64,000 bases of DNA. It comes from Cristatella mucedo (Eukaryota; Bryozoa; Phylactolaemata; Cristatellidae). Below the pieces are notes generated by a model that made no database searches, had not been told where the DNA came from, and saw nothing but the letters and a program-made list of their open reading frames with translations. Shown here one piece after another: positions 34,735 through 45,829 of this stretch. A program made the position numbers and the translations under genes. Location of the stretch: positions 4,696,001-4,760,000 of the forward strand of contig WPIO01000005.1 of the NCBI GenBank assembly GCA_009760855.2. The letters run 5' to 3'. Every line of letters begins with the position of its first letter. The first letter of the stretch is position 1.

Positions 34735-35320
34735 TAAAAAACCGGTATGCAGCTACAGAAAATTGCTAAAATTCGAGCTTGTTCAAACAGGGATATCACA
34801 TCTAAATTGGTCCATGCATTTGTGACATCCGGTCTCGACTTCTGTAACTCGCCGCTTAGTGGTCTACCGGTCGATGCAATCAGGCGCTGACATTTCGTGC
34901 AAAACTGTGCAGCTGGGTTCATCGTTCGTGAGCGGCGCAATTACAATATCACACTATTCTCGCTGACCTGAACTCGCTCCTAATAAAGCAACACATCGAA
35001 TTCACGTTTTGTCGCTTACTTTTATGTCCCTTCATTCTTTGGCTCCGGCCTACCTGTCAGATCTACACCCCCACCATGCTAAGCTTCGCACCAACTGCTT
35101 TTATAAATCTAACTGTTTACCTATACCTCGTACGAACCTTAAAATGTTCGGAGACCATGCCTTTTGTTCGTATGCTCACAAAACCAGGAAATTACTGCCG
35201 AAGCACGTCTCAACATCCCTGACAAGACGATATTTACGATGAAGCTTACAATGCACCGATTTATTACTGCTTTGCTAGATCTTTGTGGTTTGTTTTTCGT
35301 GTGCATGTACCTGCTTACAC
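34735..35320 (+). mobile_element. LINE fragment (C-terminal part of the RT open reading frame)
   Basis: The plus strand reads KIRACSNRDITSKLVHAFVT, SGLDFCNSPLSGLPVDAIRR and later LPIPRTNLKMFGDHAF. These are the words that follow the reverse transcriptase domain in the CR1/L2-like LINE of this window. Stops and frameshifts are frequent. No 3' hairpin tail follows directly; unrelated sequence begins near 35320. Confidence 0.65.
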
Positions 35321-35321
35321 T

Positions 35322-35645
35322 ATGCCTGCTGCTTTGAGCGTCAAGCTGCTTGCCTTTACCTATTCGATCGTAGCTGCAGCGCTATGGCTGATACACTTGA
35401 AGAGTGAGCGTTTCCCTCCTTTAGCGTCCAGCCTTGCGCCATATTGCGGCAACGGCAACGGAAGTACGAGCGGCAACATGGAAGTCCTGCATCTGTCGCC
35501 GATATCAGTCTGCAGGCCGAAACCACTTCCGCCAGAATTTCTGAGACCGATACATAACTCCAATCTTCCCGTTGGTATGACCATTGTGGAACCGGCGTCG
35601 CTTTTGATTGAGCAGCAATTTCTCCTAACCATTCTAGCGGGTTAA
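35322..35645 (+). CDS. Hypothetical open frame with a membrane helix
   Basis: Starting at the ATG at 35322 (MPAALSVKLLAFTYSIVAAA then LWLIHLKSE) the frame has one N-terminal hydrophobic helix followed by about 80 polar and Pro-rich residues to TAA at 35643-35645. The layout resembles a signal anchor. The reverse strand is also open for 142 codons over the same stretch, and no paralogue exists in the window, so confidence is low. It lies between two LINE fragments. Confidence 0.25.
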   Translation: MPAALSVKLLAFTYSIVAAALWLIHLKSERFPPLASSLAPYCGNGNGSTSGNMEVLHLSPISVCRPKPLPPEFLRPIHNSNLPVGMTIVEPASLLIEQQFLLTILAG

Positions 35646-35649
35646 AGTA

Positions 35650-36130
35650 ATCTTGAAGTCCCGGCGACTTTTCGCATGTGACGCGTGTGAGCGGACCCGT
35701 AGAGCAACAGTCAACCACGCACGGCCCGTTGCATGCGACCTCTTTTGCATTCAGTAGCTCAGAACTCGGCTCTAGCAGATACAAATGAATACATATACAA
35801 TTGAGTTATATTACATTATCAAAGAACCATGCAGCTCATGTATATCCCCGAGTCATTATCTTCACCGGTACGAGCGTTGACGTAGTTACTAATAAACGCT
35901 GATATCTCGCATGGTACCACCCAACTGTTGAAATTGCTGTGAGGAGGGAACTTTTAAACCAGCTGCACCACCCACTCTTTTTATTTACTAAAAACCACCG
36001 TTCTAATTGGACTGCACTTTAAACTTAGTAATTTCTCCATGCCCGAAGAGCGACCGAGTGATTTTAAACGGGAAAAGATCGACGTCACGGTTGATTAACT
36101 GTATTTCCAACTAGTAATAACAAAAAGGCT
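35650..36130. other. Spacer between LINE fragments
   Basis: No exon, repeat or recognised element seen. Confidence 0.4.
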
Positions 36131-37285
36131 TTAGAGTTCCGTGCTAGGTCCGGTTCTTCTTGCGGTTTGCACTCTCTCTCTTGCTAATGTGATTGCCATG
36201 CACAATCTAGGGTTTCACTTCTATCCGGATGACACTCAGCTGTACCTTTGCTTTGATCCTACCCAGCCTTCGAGCAAATCGAATTCTCGCGACTCACTTG
36301 CTGCATGTATTGATGACATCCGCACATGGGTGGCAGCAAATTTTCTGAAACTCAGCGATGATACAACGAACTCACTGATTATGGGCAAACCTAGCGTTAT
36401 TGAGAAATTGGAAAGGCTGACGCTCAAAATTGGCTCTGCCAAATTATCTCCGACTGAATCAGCTCGAAATCAAGGGCTCATGGTCCAAAGTGACCTCACA
36501 TTAGGCGACCACATCAGCTCCGCAATAAAGTCTTCCTACTTTCAGTTACATGACAGTACTACAATTCGGGCTTGTTTGGGTAAGGATACCACGTCTAAGC
36601 GGGTATGTGCATATGTGACATCCCGTCTTGAATTCTGTAACTCACTGCATGCTGGCCTACCGGCATGTGCAATTAGGCGATTACAGCTGGTGCAAAACGC
36701 CTCAGCTAATCTCATCAGTCGTGAGCGATGCAGTTGCAACATCACACCACTTCTCGTCGACCAGCACTGGCTCTCAGTCAAGCAACAAATAAACGTCTAG
36801 GTTTTGTCTCTTACTTTTAGGTGACTTCATTCTTTCGCTCCAGCCTATCTCTCAGACCTACTCCTCCAGTTGGCCAAGCATCGTACCACCCGCTTTTTGG
36901 AATCCAATAGTTGTTTACAAATACGTTGTATCAAACTTAAATCCTTTGGAAACTGTTAAATTAGATCGTATGCTCCCAATGCAGTGAAGTAACTCCTGAC
37001 TTGCGTTAGAACATGCCCTTACTTGAGCACATTTAAAAAGAACTTGAAAACACACCTATTTAGGACACCATTTAGTGGGTCCCAGCGATTCGTCCTGTAT
37101 GTGTTAAAGGGTGCTGACACTGTGCATGCGGCCACTAACTATGTTATTCATGTTGCTTATTAAGCATTACATATCTCACCATTCATTCGCGTTTGACTTT
37201 GCAGCAAACGTAAAGCGTACAGAAGGAGATTAAGTTCTCTGAGGACGCTTTAGCATGGGCATTATAATTATAATTACTATTATTG
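36130..37285 (+). mobile_element. LINE fragment with RT domain remnant and 3' tail
   Basis: The frame from about 36141 reads SVLGPVL, then FHFYPDDTQLYLCFD, where an active reverse transcriptase would have YADD, and continues through AANFLKLSDDTTNSLIMGKP, ESARNQGLMVQSD and SRLEFCNSLHAGLP to about 36800. The 3' part ends near 37200-37260 with GTAAAGCGTACAG and GACGCTTTAGC, a decayed tail hairpin, and an AATTATAATTA tail. Clade is CR1/L2-like by layout and tail. Confidence 0.75.
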
Positions 37286-37740
37286 GCACTAGCACACGTC
37301 GCACGTCGGCAAGTGGAGCGTTTATCAAACGTATCGTCGTTTTGCCTATTGGCCGGTGTGTGGCGATACTGACAGGAAATCTTCAAGTTGAACTCGTTCC
37401 GATGTCCGACACGTCTCGGACGGGTGAGGAGACCGCTAAACCGTCACCGCGGCATGCACACTTAGCATACCGCCCGCCTTTGTCATCCCGCCACCCAGTG
37501 AGCTGCTGTTTATGCAACTCGAGACGCTTCTCCTATTCCCCTGTATTCCTAAGTTCCCCGGCGTTCCCATATTCCCCGGAATTCCCAGGAAAGAGCTCAC
37601 CAAAATCTATGCACCCGCGTCGGTCCGTCTGGACCATCTGTTCGCTTCTTCCAAGTCCGAGCGACTCAACCCGACGTATCGGCGCTTCTTAGTCCGCCTG
37701 AGCCTTGTTGCTAGGCCGCCGAGCATGTGCTATTCTGCGT
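37285..37740. repeat. D repeat, partial copy
   Basis: Begins GCACTAGCACACGTCGCACG directly after the LINE tail and runs to CCGAGCATGTGC, then switches to LINE sequence. On the reverse strand 37390-37260 reads ISCQYRHTPANRQNDDTFDK, matching a Cys-rich reading in the copy at 38355 (CSCQCRHTKANRQNDDTFNK). Confidence 0.6.
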
Positions 37741-38350
37741 TGGTTCTTGCTCTTAGTTCTTTTCACGGTTTATATTCTCCCTCTTGCTGATGTGATCGCC
37801 AAGCACCATCTAAGCTTTCACTTCTATGCGGATGACACTCAGTTGTACTTTTGCTTTGATCCCTCCCAACCTTTAAGCACCTCAAATTCTCTCAACTCAC
37901 TTGCTGCATGTATTCATGACATCCGCACACGGATGGCAGCAAATTTTCTGAAGCTAAACGATGATAAAACTAACTTTTTAGTTATGGGAAAACCAAGTGT
38001 GATCGAGAAATGGGAAAGGCCGACTCTCAAAATTGACTCTGCCAACATATCTCCGGCTGAATCAGCTCGAAATCTAGGTGTCATGTTTCAATGTGATATC
38101 TCGTTAGACGACCACATCAGCTCCTTAATCAAGTCTGCTTACTTTCAGTTACATGACGTTGCTAAAATTCGGGCTTGTTTGGATAGGGATACCACGTGAC
38201 ACCACTAACATATTATTCATGTTGCTTGTCAAGCATGGTAATACTCGTCATTCAATCGCGTTTCCCTTTGCAGCAAATATAAAGCGCCTAGAGATAGGTT
38301 GTGTCCTCTGAGGGCGCTTTATCAAGTGCATTATTATTACTATTATTATT
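37740..38350 (+). mobile_element. LINE fragment with intact YADD box
   Basis: Reads VYILPLADVIAKHHLSFHFY then ADDTQLYF, AANFLKLNDDKTNFLVMGKP, ESARNLGVMFQCDISLDDH and IRACLDRDTT. It then jumps by internal deletion to the 3' end (CATATTATTCATG, GCGTTTCCCTTTGCAGC), the hairpin and ATTATTACTATTATT. It is the least decayed RT segment in the window but lacks most of the open reading frame. Confidence 0.8.
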
Positions 38351-38705
38351 GCTATTGGCGCTAGGGCACGTCGCATGTTGGCAAGTGGTGCATTTATTAA
38401 ATGTATCGTCGTTTTGCCTATTGGCCTTTGTGTGGCGGCACTGACAGGAACAGTTTACGTCGCATTCGTTCCGATGGCCGACAGGTGACGAGGCCGCGTA
38501 GCAGCCACCGCGGTATCGACACTTAGCATACCGCCCGCCTTTGTCATCCCGCCATCCAGCGACCTGCGGTTTATTTAACTCGAGTCGCTTCTCCTATTCC
38601 CCGGTATTCCTACGCTTCCCGGCATTCCTATGTTTCCCGGAATTCCTAGGAAAGAGCCCAGCAAAATCCATGTACCCACGTCGGCCCGTCTGGACCGAAC
38701 GTTCG

Positions 38706-39363
38706 CTTCTGGCCTACCAGCATGTGAGATCAGGCGATTGCAGCAGGTGCAAAACTCCGCAGCTAGGCTTGTCTGTCGTGAGCTTCGCAGTTGCCACATC
38801 ACACCGCTTCTCGCCGACCTGCATTGGCTACCAGTCAAGCAACTTCAAGGTTTTGTCGCTCACTTTTAGGTCACTTCATTTATTGGCTCCATGCCTCTCT
38901 TTCAGATCTACACCCCCACCAGGTAAAGTATCGTACCACCCGCTTTTCGGAATCCAACAGTCTACCAATACCTCGTACAAACCTCAAATCCTTTGGAGAT
39001 CGTGCATTTAGTTCGCATGGTCCCAAAACCTGGAATTCCTTCCCGACTTGCGTCAGAACATCCCCTGACTTGTCCACATTTAAAGTGAACTTAAAAACAC
39101 CCCTATTTAGGACAGCATTTAGTGGGTCCGTGTAATTCGTCCATAATGTGCCTTTGCGTGCTGACACTGTGCATGCTGCCACTAACCAAATTTGCATGCT
39201 GACCCTGTGAATGTCACCCCTAACCATGCTATTCATGTTGTTTATCAAGCATGATGTTACTCACCGTTCAATTGCATTTCCCGTTGCAGCAAATGTAAAG
39301 CGCCTATAAAGAGATTGAGTTCTCTGAGGGCGCTTTATCTAGTGCATTATTATCATTGTTTAT
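38706..39363 (+). mobile_element. LINE fragment nested in D
   Basis: Starts inside the RT-distal region (GLPACEIRRLQQVQNSAARL), continues with TPLLADLHWLPVKQ, PIPRTNLKSFGDRAFSSHGP and TFKVNLKTPLFRTAF, then the 3' untranslated end, the hairpin at about 39295-39335 (AAAGCGCC ... GGCGCTTTA) and ATTATTATCATTG. The 5' break at GLPAC and the resumption of D after the tail indicate a single 5'-truncated insertion. Confidence 0.8.
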
Positions 39364-39625
39364 ATAACATGACGTCTCGACGCTTCTCAGTCCGCCGGAG
39401 CCACGTTGCTATGCCGCCACGCATGAGCTCCTCTAGTCAGCTCTGCTACACCGGACGTCCCTGTCACCGATGTCGCCTCCGACTTGAAATCCTGCGTATA
39501 GAAGAAGTGGCCGGGCTATAGAAAAGCCGGAAGAAAGCTGGCATTTGCATTTGTATTTTGTATTAGTATTTTGCATATTTTGTGTTTTGTATTTGCATTT
39601 TGTATATTTTGTATATACCTAATTT

Positions 39626-39780
39626 GGCTGCTGCCGCTGCTGCCGCTGCTGCCGCTGCTGCCGCTGCTGCCGCTAATGCCGCTGCTGCCGCTGCTGCCGC
39701 TAATGCCGCTGCTGCCGCTGCTGCCGCTGCTGCCGCCGCTGCTGCCGCTGCTGCCGCTGCTGCCTCTGCTGCCGCTGCTT
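39626..39780. repeat. CTG/CCG trinucleotide array in E
   Basis: About 155 bases of mixed GCTGCC and GCTAATGCC steps. At the same place the copy at 41400-41420 has only CTGCTGCTGCTC and the copy near 8800 has none. It reads as poly-Ala or poly-Leu on the plus strand, but this follows from the repeat and is not evidence for a gene. Confidence 0.85.
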
Positions 39781-40892
39781 GCAATTTCAGTATCTATAGA
39801 GAGATCGGGCGATAGACGCCGCCACCGATGCCACCGCCGCCGCCGCACTGCTGCTGCTGCGTACGGCATGTTTATCGATGCAGCAGCTGCTCGCGGAGGC
39901 TTGCGCTCGCTGAATCCTCAGCCACTGCTGCGTCCGGCTGAGCTCACGGACCACTCGCTGTAGGAACGCTCCTGCTCCAATCGCCCTCTGAGCGCGGCCG
40001 CGGTGCGACTCCGCCAGCCCCGCCCGGCTCAATTGGGCTGACGATAGAGGTTCGCCTCAGCTCGCCGCGAATGCTTTGAGAAATGATCGCCCAGAGATTG
40101 TTGGTCTTGCCACGGCCGCCGGCCATGCCGCACCGATGGGCGTCGTCCCGAATTTTTCCACCCGCAGTATCATCGCTTTCACTGCTCCGACAAACCTAAC
40201 TACGTTTCACATACTCGCTCGATTTGCACAAGCTCTTTAGGTCAATTTAGGTGCATTAAATGAATAATCGCTCAATTCTTGCCTTGCGTAGACCGATAGG
40301 TCAACGATCCTTTTGAGACGAGCACCCGCACGCCTCTTGAACCTGACGGGCAGACTGCTTTGCGTCGGCTCACGCCATTTTCCTCTGCATCTGGCTTTAG
40401 GAAACTGCACGACCATTGATGACGACAAGGGTTTTGCCTGGGTCAAAATAGGATGCAGCCACTTACCGAATAGGGGAGGGGCAAGGAGGAAATTCTTCCG
40501 AGCGCTGGATCAGAGGCACTTCATCAGGGGCTTATCAAATGGGAACCAGATACTAGGGAGGGGGCATCTGTGTGTTCTTCCCCGAGCACAAAATATCTTA
40601 GCATCGCCACTGGTCGTTCGGCGCGCCCCTAGGGAAATCAACTGAGGAGAAAACTGGCACATCTAAAGCTGGAATACGCTGAAGTTAATTCTCAGCTCGA
40701 TAGGAATGTAATTTCAGCATGACTCCACTTTAATGGAAGATTAAGGTTCTTTCGCAAGTTATCCGGAGACATTTGACAGGAGAGTGGTAAATTGTCACGT
40801 GGTCCTTGGAATGTAAATGACGCGGTGTGTGCATGGAATAGTGGGCGCTGCACGTTCTTGACTTGAATTGCATTTTAGATTGCTCGAGTGCA

Positions 40893-43490
40893 TGTGTCCG
40901 ATGTCCGACGCGTCTCCGACGGGTAAGGAGACCGCAAAGCCGTCAACGTTGCATGGACACTTAGCATACCGCCCGCCTTTCTCATTCCGCCACGCAGCGA
41001 CCTGCGGTTTATGCAACTCGAATCGCTTCTCCTATTACCCGGTATTCCTACGCTCCCCTGCGTTCCTATATTCCCCGAAATTCCTAGGGAAGAGCCTACC
41101 AAAATCCCTGCACCCGCGTCGGTCCGTCTGGACCAGCTGTTCGCTTCTGCCAAGTCCGCGCGACTCAACCCGACGTATCGGCACTTCTTCGTCCGCCGGA
41201 GCCTCATTGCTAGGCCGCCGAGCGTGTGCTCCTCTGCGTCAGCTCTACGCTACGCCGGACGTCCTTGCCACCGAGGTCACCACCAACTTGAAATCCTGAG
41301 TACGGGAGAAGTAGCTGGGCGGTAGAAAAGCAAGCAAAAAAGGCTGGGCGATGGAAAAGTGGCTGGGCGATAGTAAAGCCAGGCTTTTCTATTACCTAAT
41401 CTGGCTGCTGCTGCTCGCAATTCCGTATCTGTAGAGCGATCGGGCGCTAGATGCCGCTGCCGCCGCTGCACTGCTGCTGCTGCCTACGGCATCTTACTGG
41501 ATGCAGCATGTGCTTGGGGAGGTCCGGCTCGCGCTCGCTGAATCCTCTGCCACTGCAGCATCCGGCTGAGCTCACGGACTACTCGCTGGAGGAACACTCC
41601 TGCTCCGAGCGTGCCCTGAGCGCGGCCGCGGTGCGACTCCGCCAGCCCCGCCCGGGTCGATTAGGCTGACGACAGAGGTTCACTTCAGCGCTCCGCGAAC
41701 GCCTTGAGAAATGACCGCCCGGAGATTGTCAGTCTTGCCACAGCCGCTGGCTGCGCCACACCGCTGGTCGTCATCTCCAATTGTTCCGTTAAATATACCC
41801 AGTAAATAGATAAGCGCTCAAATCCTGCCCTGCGTAGACCTATAGGTCGACGATCGTTTTGAGACTAGCGCCTGCATGCCTCCTGAGCCTGACAGGCAGA
41901 CTGCCTTGGAACGGCAAACGCCATTTTCCTCAGCGTCTGGCTTTAGGGAACTGCATGACCATGGATGACCAGAAAGGTTTCGCACGGGTCAAACTAGGAT
42001 CCAGCGACCTACCGAATGGGGTCAAGGAACAAATTCTTACGAGCACTGGAAAAGGGGCACTTCATCACGGGGTTATCAAATGGGCACCGGATACTGGGGG
42101 GGCATCTGCGTGTTTTTCCCCGGGAACAAAATATGTTAGGAACGCCACTGCTCGTGCGGCGCGCTCCGAGTGAAATCAACTGAGGAGAAAACAGGCACAT
42201 CTGCACTGGTGCAGCTCTCAGCTTAGCCGCGATGGGAGCCCTTGCATTAGAGTGGGGGGGGGTCGACTAGGGCGCCTAGTACAGACCCAGCTCCTGACTC
42301 ACCTAGCTCAGGTTAGAATGGAGCTTTATGCAGGCGATGCGGATAGGAGATGGAGCGACTAATGTGGTTGTCTTAGCGGGTTCGACTTGGACAGCTAGTA
42401 CAGCCCGACCCCTGGTCTACCCGCTAAAGTTAGAATGAAGCCTGGTGCAGACGTTGCGGTCAGGATGTGCACCGACTAATATGCTGAAGTAGAAATAGCA
42501 GCGGCGCGCGAGGTCAGGAGTTGAGAGGGGAGAGAATATAATGAGACGAGTGAGAGCTTACTGAGACAGCTTGGGTAGTCGGGAGAGACTACGCCCCGAG
42601 AGCTCAGGGCTGCAGTTTGGTAGTCGATGCGAGACTACGCTTCAAGAGCACGAGAGGCGAACCTACTGCGACGGGCAGCTAAGTGCAACTTAGACTGAGC
42701 AGTTGTGTTCTGCCGGCTACTCAGTTAGCTGCTCGTATCTTGGGGTGCTGTAGCGACGCGCGCATAGGGTAGTTAGTTATACTCGGACTTCGGGGGTCGC
42801 TCAGTTAACTCCGTCGGACCGATACGCGCCGCGTAAACGCACAGGGTAGTTGGTTATACTCGGGCTTCAGGAGTTCGCGCAGTTAACTCCGTCGGTCCGG
42901 TACGCGCCGCGTAAAGCGCTTGCGCCGGCGCGTAACCACTACTAACAGGCCCACAATAAACTGTTGCTTTCGGCACCCAGTTATGGCCGCCTGTGTTTTA
43001 ACCGCACTGCAGCAATGCATCGCACAGTCCACCGGTAGAGAACCGGGGGACGAGCTTCTACGCGGTTACACATCTAAAGGTGGAATCCGCTAAAATTCGT
43101 TCTGAGCTCGATAGGAATGCAATTTCTGCATGACCCCACTTAACAGGAAGATTATAGGTTCTTTTGCTACTTATCCCGAGGCATTTGACAGGAGAGTGGT
43201 AAATTGGCGTGGGGGGCTTGGAATGCAAAAGACGCGGAGTGTGCACGGAGTGGTGGACACTTCATATTCTTGCCTTTAATTGCATTTTAGATAGCTCGAG
43301 TGCAGTAGCAGCCACTGCAGGGTTTCACTTCATGCGTCATGCGAGCTTCAACGGTAATACAGAAACCGAACTGTGGCGGCAAATCTGCGCTCAGCGGTGG
43401 CACGCCAGATATTCAATAGTATGCAGAGGGCTATCAGCGCGTACGCACGGTGCTTGTAACATTGTAAATCCACAAAGCCACAATGACTGA
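40893..43490. repeat. DE repeat block, copy 3, split by a solo LTR
   Basis: D is 40893-41330, E is 41330-42201 and 43071-43490. The E/D junction with copy 2 is abrupt at CTCGAGTGCA|TGTGTCC, so the two blocks are in tandem. The last 180 bases of E (CACTGCAGGGTTTCACTTC, AACTGTGGCGGCAAATCTGC) match 9820-9970 before the U2 microsatellite. Confidence 0.65.
42202..43070 (+). mobile_element. Solo LTR of an LTR retrotransposon
   Basis: An 869-bp insertion beginning TGCACTGG and ending GGTTACA, flanked by the direct repeat CATC at 42198-42201 and 43071-43074. The related block at 40651-40675 reads GGCACATCTAAAG with a single CATC, the empty site. Inside are a TATA-like GAATATAATGAG near 42535, two tandem units of about 77 bp (42763-42839 and 42840-42916) that share CAGTTAACTCCGTCGG, and AATAAA near 42955, giving plus orientation. 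No internal coding sequence remains, as after LTR-LTR recombination. A four-base duplication with TG...CA ends fits the Ty3 type or similar. Confidence 0.85.
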
Positions 43491-43544
43491 GCGACGATTC
43501 TCAGGGTCCGCTGCACAGCAATTTCTTCGTCGCACGTCAAGGCC

Positions 43545-43889
43545 TTAGTGGCTTTGGGTGGACATGGCAGCCTGAAGATGGTACTGCGCGGCCGCCTGCA
43601 GCACGGAGGGACCTGCCAACGTCAGACACGACCCTGTCCGCCCACGCCGACCTCGAGCTTCGACTAGCTCTCTCTCCCTCTCTTTATCTTTCCCTCTTGA
43701 GCGTGAGCAGCATGCGAGCCAGCGGCCCGTTGACCTCCAACCGGTCTGCAGTGCTAGACCAAAAGCAAACGTCGCGGCACGCGATGCATCGGACTTGGCT
43801 AGCGTCAGCGTTGCCAATCGGTCCACTCCGCTCTGCAGACGACCACTAGGATACAGTTGGCATTTAATTGCGTCGAGCGGCCGGTTCAC
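43545..43889 (-). other. Module F segment divergent to U5
   Basis: Minus-strand frame reading LDAIKCQLYPSGRLQSGVDR, SRAATFAFGLALQTGWRSTG, then a purine stretch and a second acceptor-like GTGCTGCAG before AAAQYHLQAAM. It is the homologue of 34006-34190 and lies on the far side of the GA array from C of U5. The U4 and U5 arrangements match: F points away from C. Confidence 0.35.
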
Positions 43890-43996
43890 GCGACGATAGC
43901 GTCGAGTGATAGCCTCGCGCCGGATGTGCCACAGGATGGCGTGGCAGTCCCAAGTTCAGCTGCGTGAGAGTCAGAGACAGAGAGACGTTGACACAA

Positions 43997-44172
<176 letters not shown>

Positions 44173-44179
44173 CCACAAT

Positions 44180-44678
44180 CCTTGCGGCAGATATCCACCG
44201 CGGACCAATTACCGTCGCGAGCTGACCGCGTGACTCATGACCTCACAGAACAATTAACGAACGCCGCCTACCTTTAGCAGATGGATGCGCCTATGTCTGG
44301 ATAGCGTCGGAGGTTAGAAACCGCAAAAAGTCGACGCTTGCGGCGTGACTTTCGCGCGGATGGCTGCGGAGGAGCATTGCACAACGACCGAGGCAAAGAG
44401 CTCAAACGGCACTAATCTCAAGAATAGCTGAGCTAATTGGCCGCGACATTTATCGCCCCTCCATCAGCACCGCCGTCCGCAGTGCTCGGTCAAGCGTCGC
44501 CGATGAAGTGGTCGGAGGCTCAGAGAAGCTACGCCGGCCACGGTTCGCGCTCGGTGGCAACCACTGCGAGTGCTACGCCGCTTAGCAAGTGGTGCTCTAG
44601 CAACGCTCGCTCAGAGCGATGCCTAGATGGCCCGCCCGCTCGGTCGCCGTGGCATTCGTATCGTCTGCCCATGCGTCG
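44180..44678 (+). promoter_or_regulatory. 5' region and first donor of module C, U5
   Basis: Matches 10263-10783. ATGGCCCGCCCGCTCGGTCG precedes the donor TCG|GTAAGTCGCGAT at 44678/44679. The frame reading SVAVAFVSSAHASV would give a secretory-type hydrophobic end, but the only nearby ATG is in another frame. Confidence 0.4.
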
Positions 44679-44699
44679 GTAAGTCGCGATAAAAGTCAG

Positions 44700-45827
44700 C
44701 CAAGCGTATCGCGCCGCACGCACGGGGGTGGCTGTGGCGGAGGCACCCCTATTTGACTCGCTCGCACGTCGCCGCTCTCTTCCGCACGCCTCACCCGCTC
44801 TGTCGACTGCTGCAGCTTTCTCGAGCGCACGACATCACAATCGCTGGAACCAAAGGCCAACGTGCAGCTGCGGCGTATCGCTCAGCGGTCTGTCCGGCGG
44901 AAATCGCTGACCATCCGAGTGTGCACAGGCGGCGAGACGCACGGCTCGCCTATGAAGAAGCCTAGAAATGATGGCCGAGCGGTAGCTAGCCACTATGCCA
45001 CCAAAGCTTAAGTGGGCGCGCGCTATTTCTCGTTCTGCGAAATAAATGTGTGTCATCTGGGCTCGACTGCAAATACTAGAGCTCACTAGGCGGATAGGTC
45101 GCGCTGGCTTTCTGCCGAAGCCTTCAGATATCTGCCGTCATAGATGGATAGCTGGCGTGAAAGTTCTCAGTAACGGTCGCCACCCTTAGTGACTCTTTGC
45201 GAGGAATTTGTAAGTTTACACAGCCGCCGACTTGCAGCCGGTCAGGGTGACGACGAGCCGCTGGCGCGCCGACGACCTTACGAGCAAAGCTACAGATTCA
45301 TGCCGCGAGTCGCTCCGTTGGCCGACAGTGTGATAAGTGGGCAGCGTCTGGTGCGCCAGGTAATTCGGCCCATCGTCTGTGGTTTCGCAGCGTGTCCCGG
45401 AATCGACACCCTGCTACCATAATAGCCCGCATGGAGGGTCCGGCTGAGTCGATTGGGGGGTAGGGAAACCAAGCCGTAAATCTCCGACGAGCATTTTGGC
45501 GTCCTAGCACAGACGTCGGTGGACTGTCGCCCGTTTGGGGACAATGAGGCGTAGATTTAGCAGACTGCATCGTCGGTGCTGGCGAAATCGTCGGGCAAAT
45601 GGCTGCTGTTCGTTAGGCAACGCCTGGGATTTTTTAGCTCAGCGATAGGGGATTGCCTGTCTTCGTCGCTGCTGTCATCGCCGCTATCCTGCTGGGCTAT
45701 ATAGCGCACCAACCGGGCGTTAGACGGCAGACGGTCTTCGTGAGTAAGCGAGAAACGGTGCCGGCTTTTATCGCTTCTGTGCCCACCAAAAGCTCCGTTG
45801 CCTCGTCGCCTGCGTCAGATAGCAAAG
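44700..45827 (+). CDS. Unit U5, module C, with intact anchor exon
   Basis: The last exon, 45638-45827 (190 nt; acceptor TTTTTTAG, donor AAAG|GTAAGG), is open throughout. It reads LSDRGLPVFVAAVIAAILLG, then YIAHQPGVRRQTVFVSKRET and SVASSPASDSK, and exits in phase 1. The hydrophobic run of about 16 residues followed by Arg suggests a membrane anchor. Upstream stretches near 44850 (GCCAACGTGCAGCTGCGGCG) and 45200-45420 match U2 but contain stops, so earlier exons are uncertain. The phase fits A2 at 48326. Confidence 0.5.
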
Positions 45828-45829
45828 GT

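Larger units (their letters stand above)
38355..40890. repeat. DE repeat block, copy 2, with nested insertion
   Basis: D occupies 38355-38705 and resumes at 39368-39540; the gap holds a LINE fragment. E follows to about 40890, with GGTTTTGCCTGG, ACCAGATACTAGGGAGGGGG and ATTGCTCGAGTGCA. Compared with copy 1, D lost about 25 bases at the insertion. On the reverse strand the E part near 40120 reads GMAGGRGKTNNLWAIIS, but the GKT context is not kept in a nucleotide-binding form in the other copies. Confidence 0.65.

Noticed and set aside
36141-38199. A functional retrotransposon
   Set aside because: One RT fragment has YPDD in place of YADD, the other lacks most of the open reading frame; no upstream endonuclease region is present.
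39563-39869. Poly-Ala, poly-Leu and poly-Ser frames over the triplet array
   Set aside because: Produced by the expansion itself; absent from the paralogous blocks.
39944-40135. Possible P-loop (GMAGGRGKT) on the minus strand of E
   Set aside because: The spacing of the first Gly does not fit Walker A, no strand-forming residues precede it, and the other E copies read ASGCGKT and ASCRGKT without further ATPase motifs.
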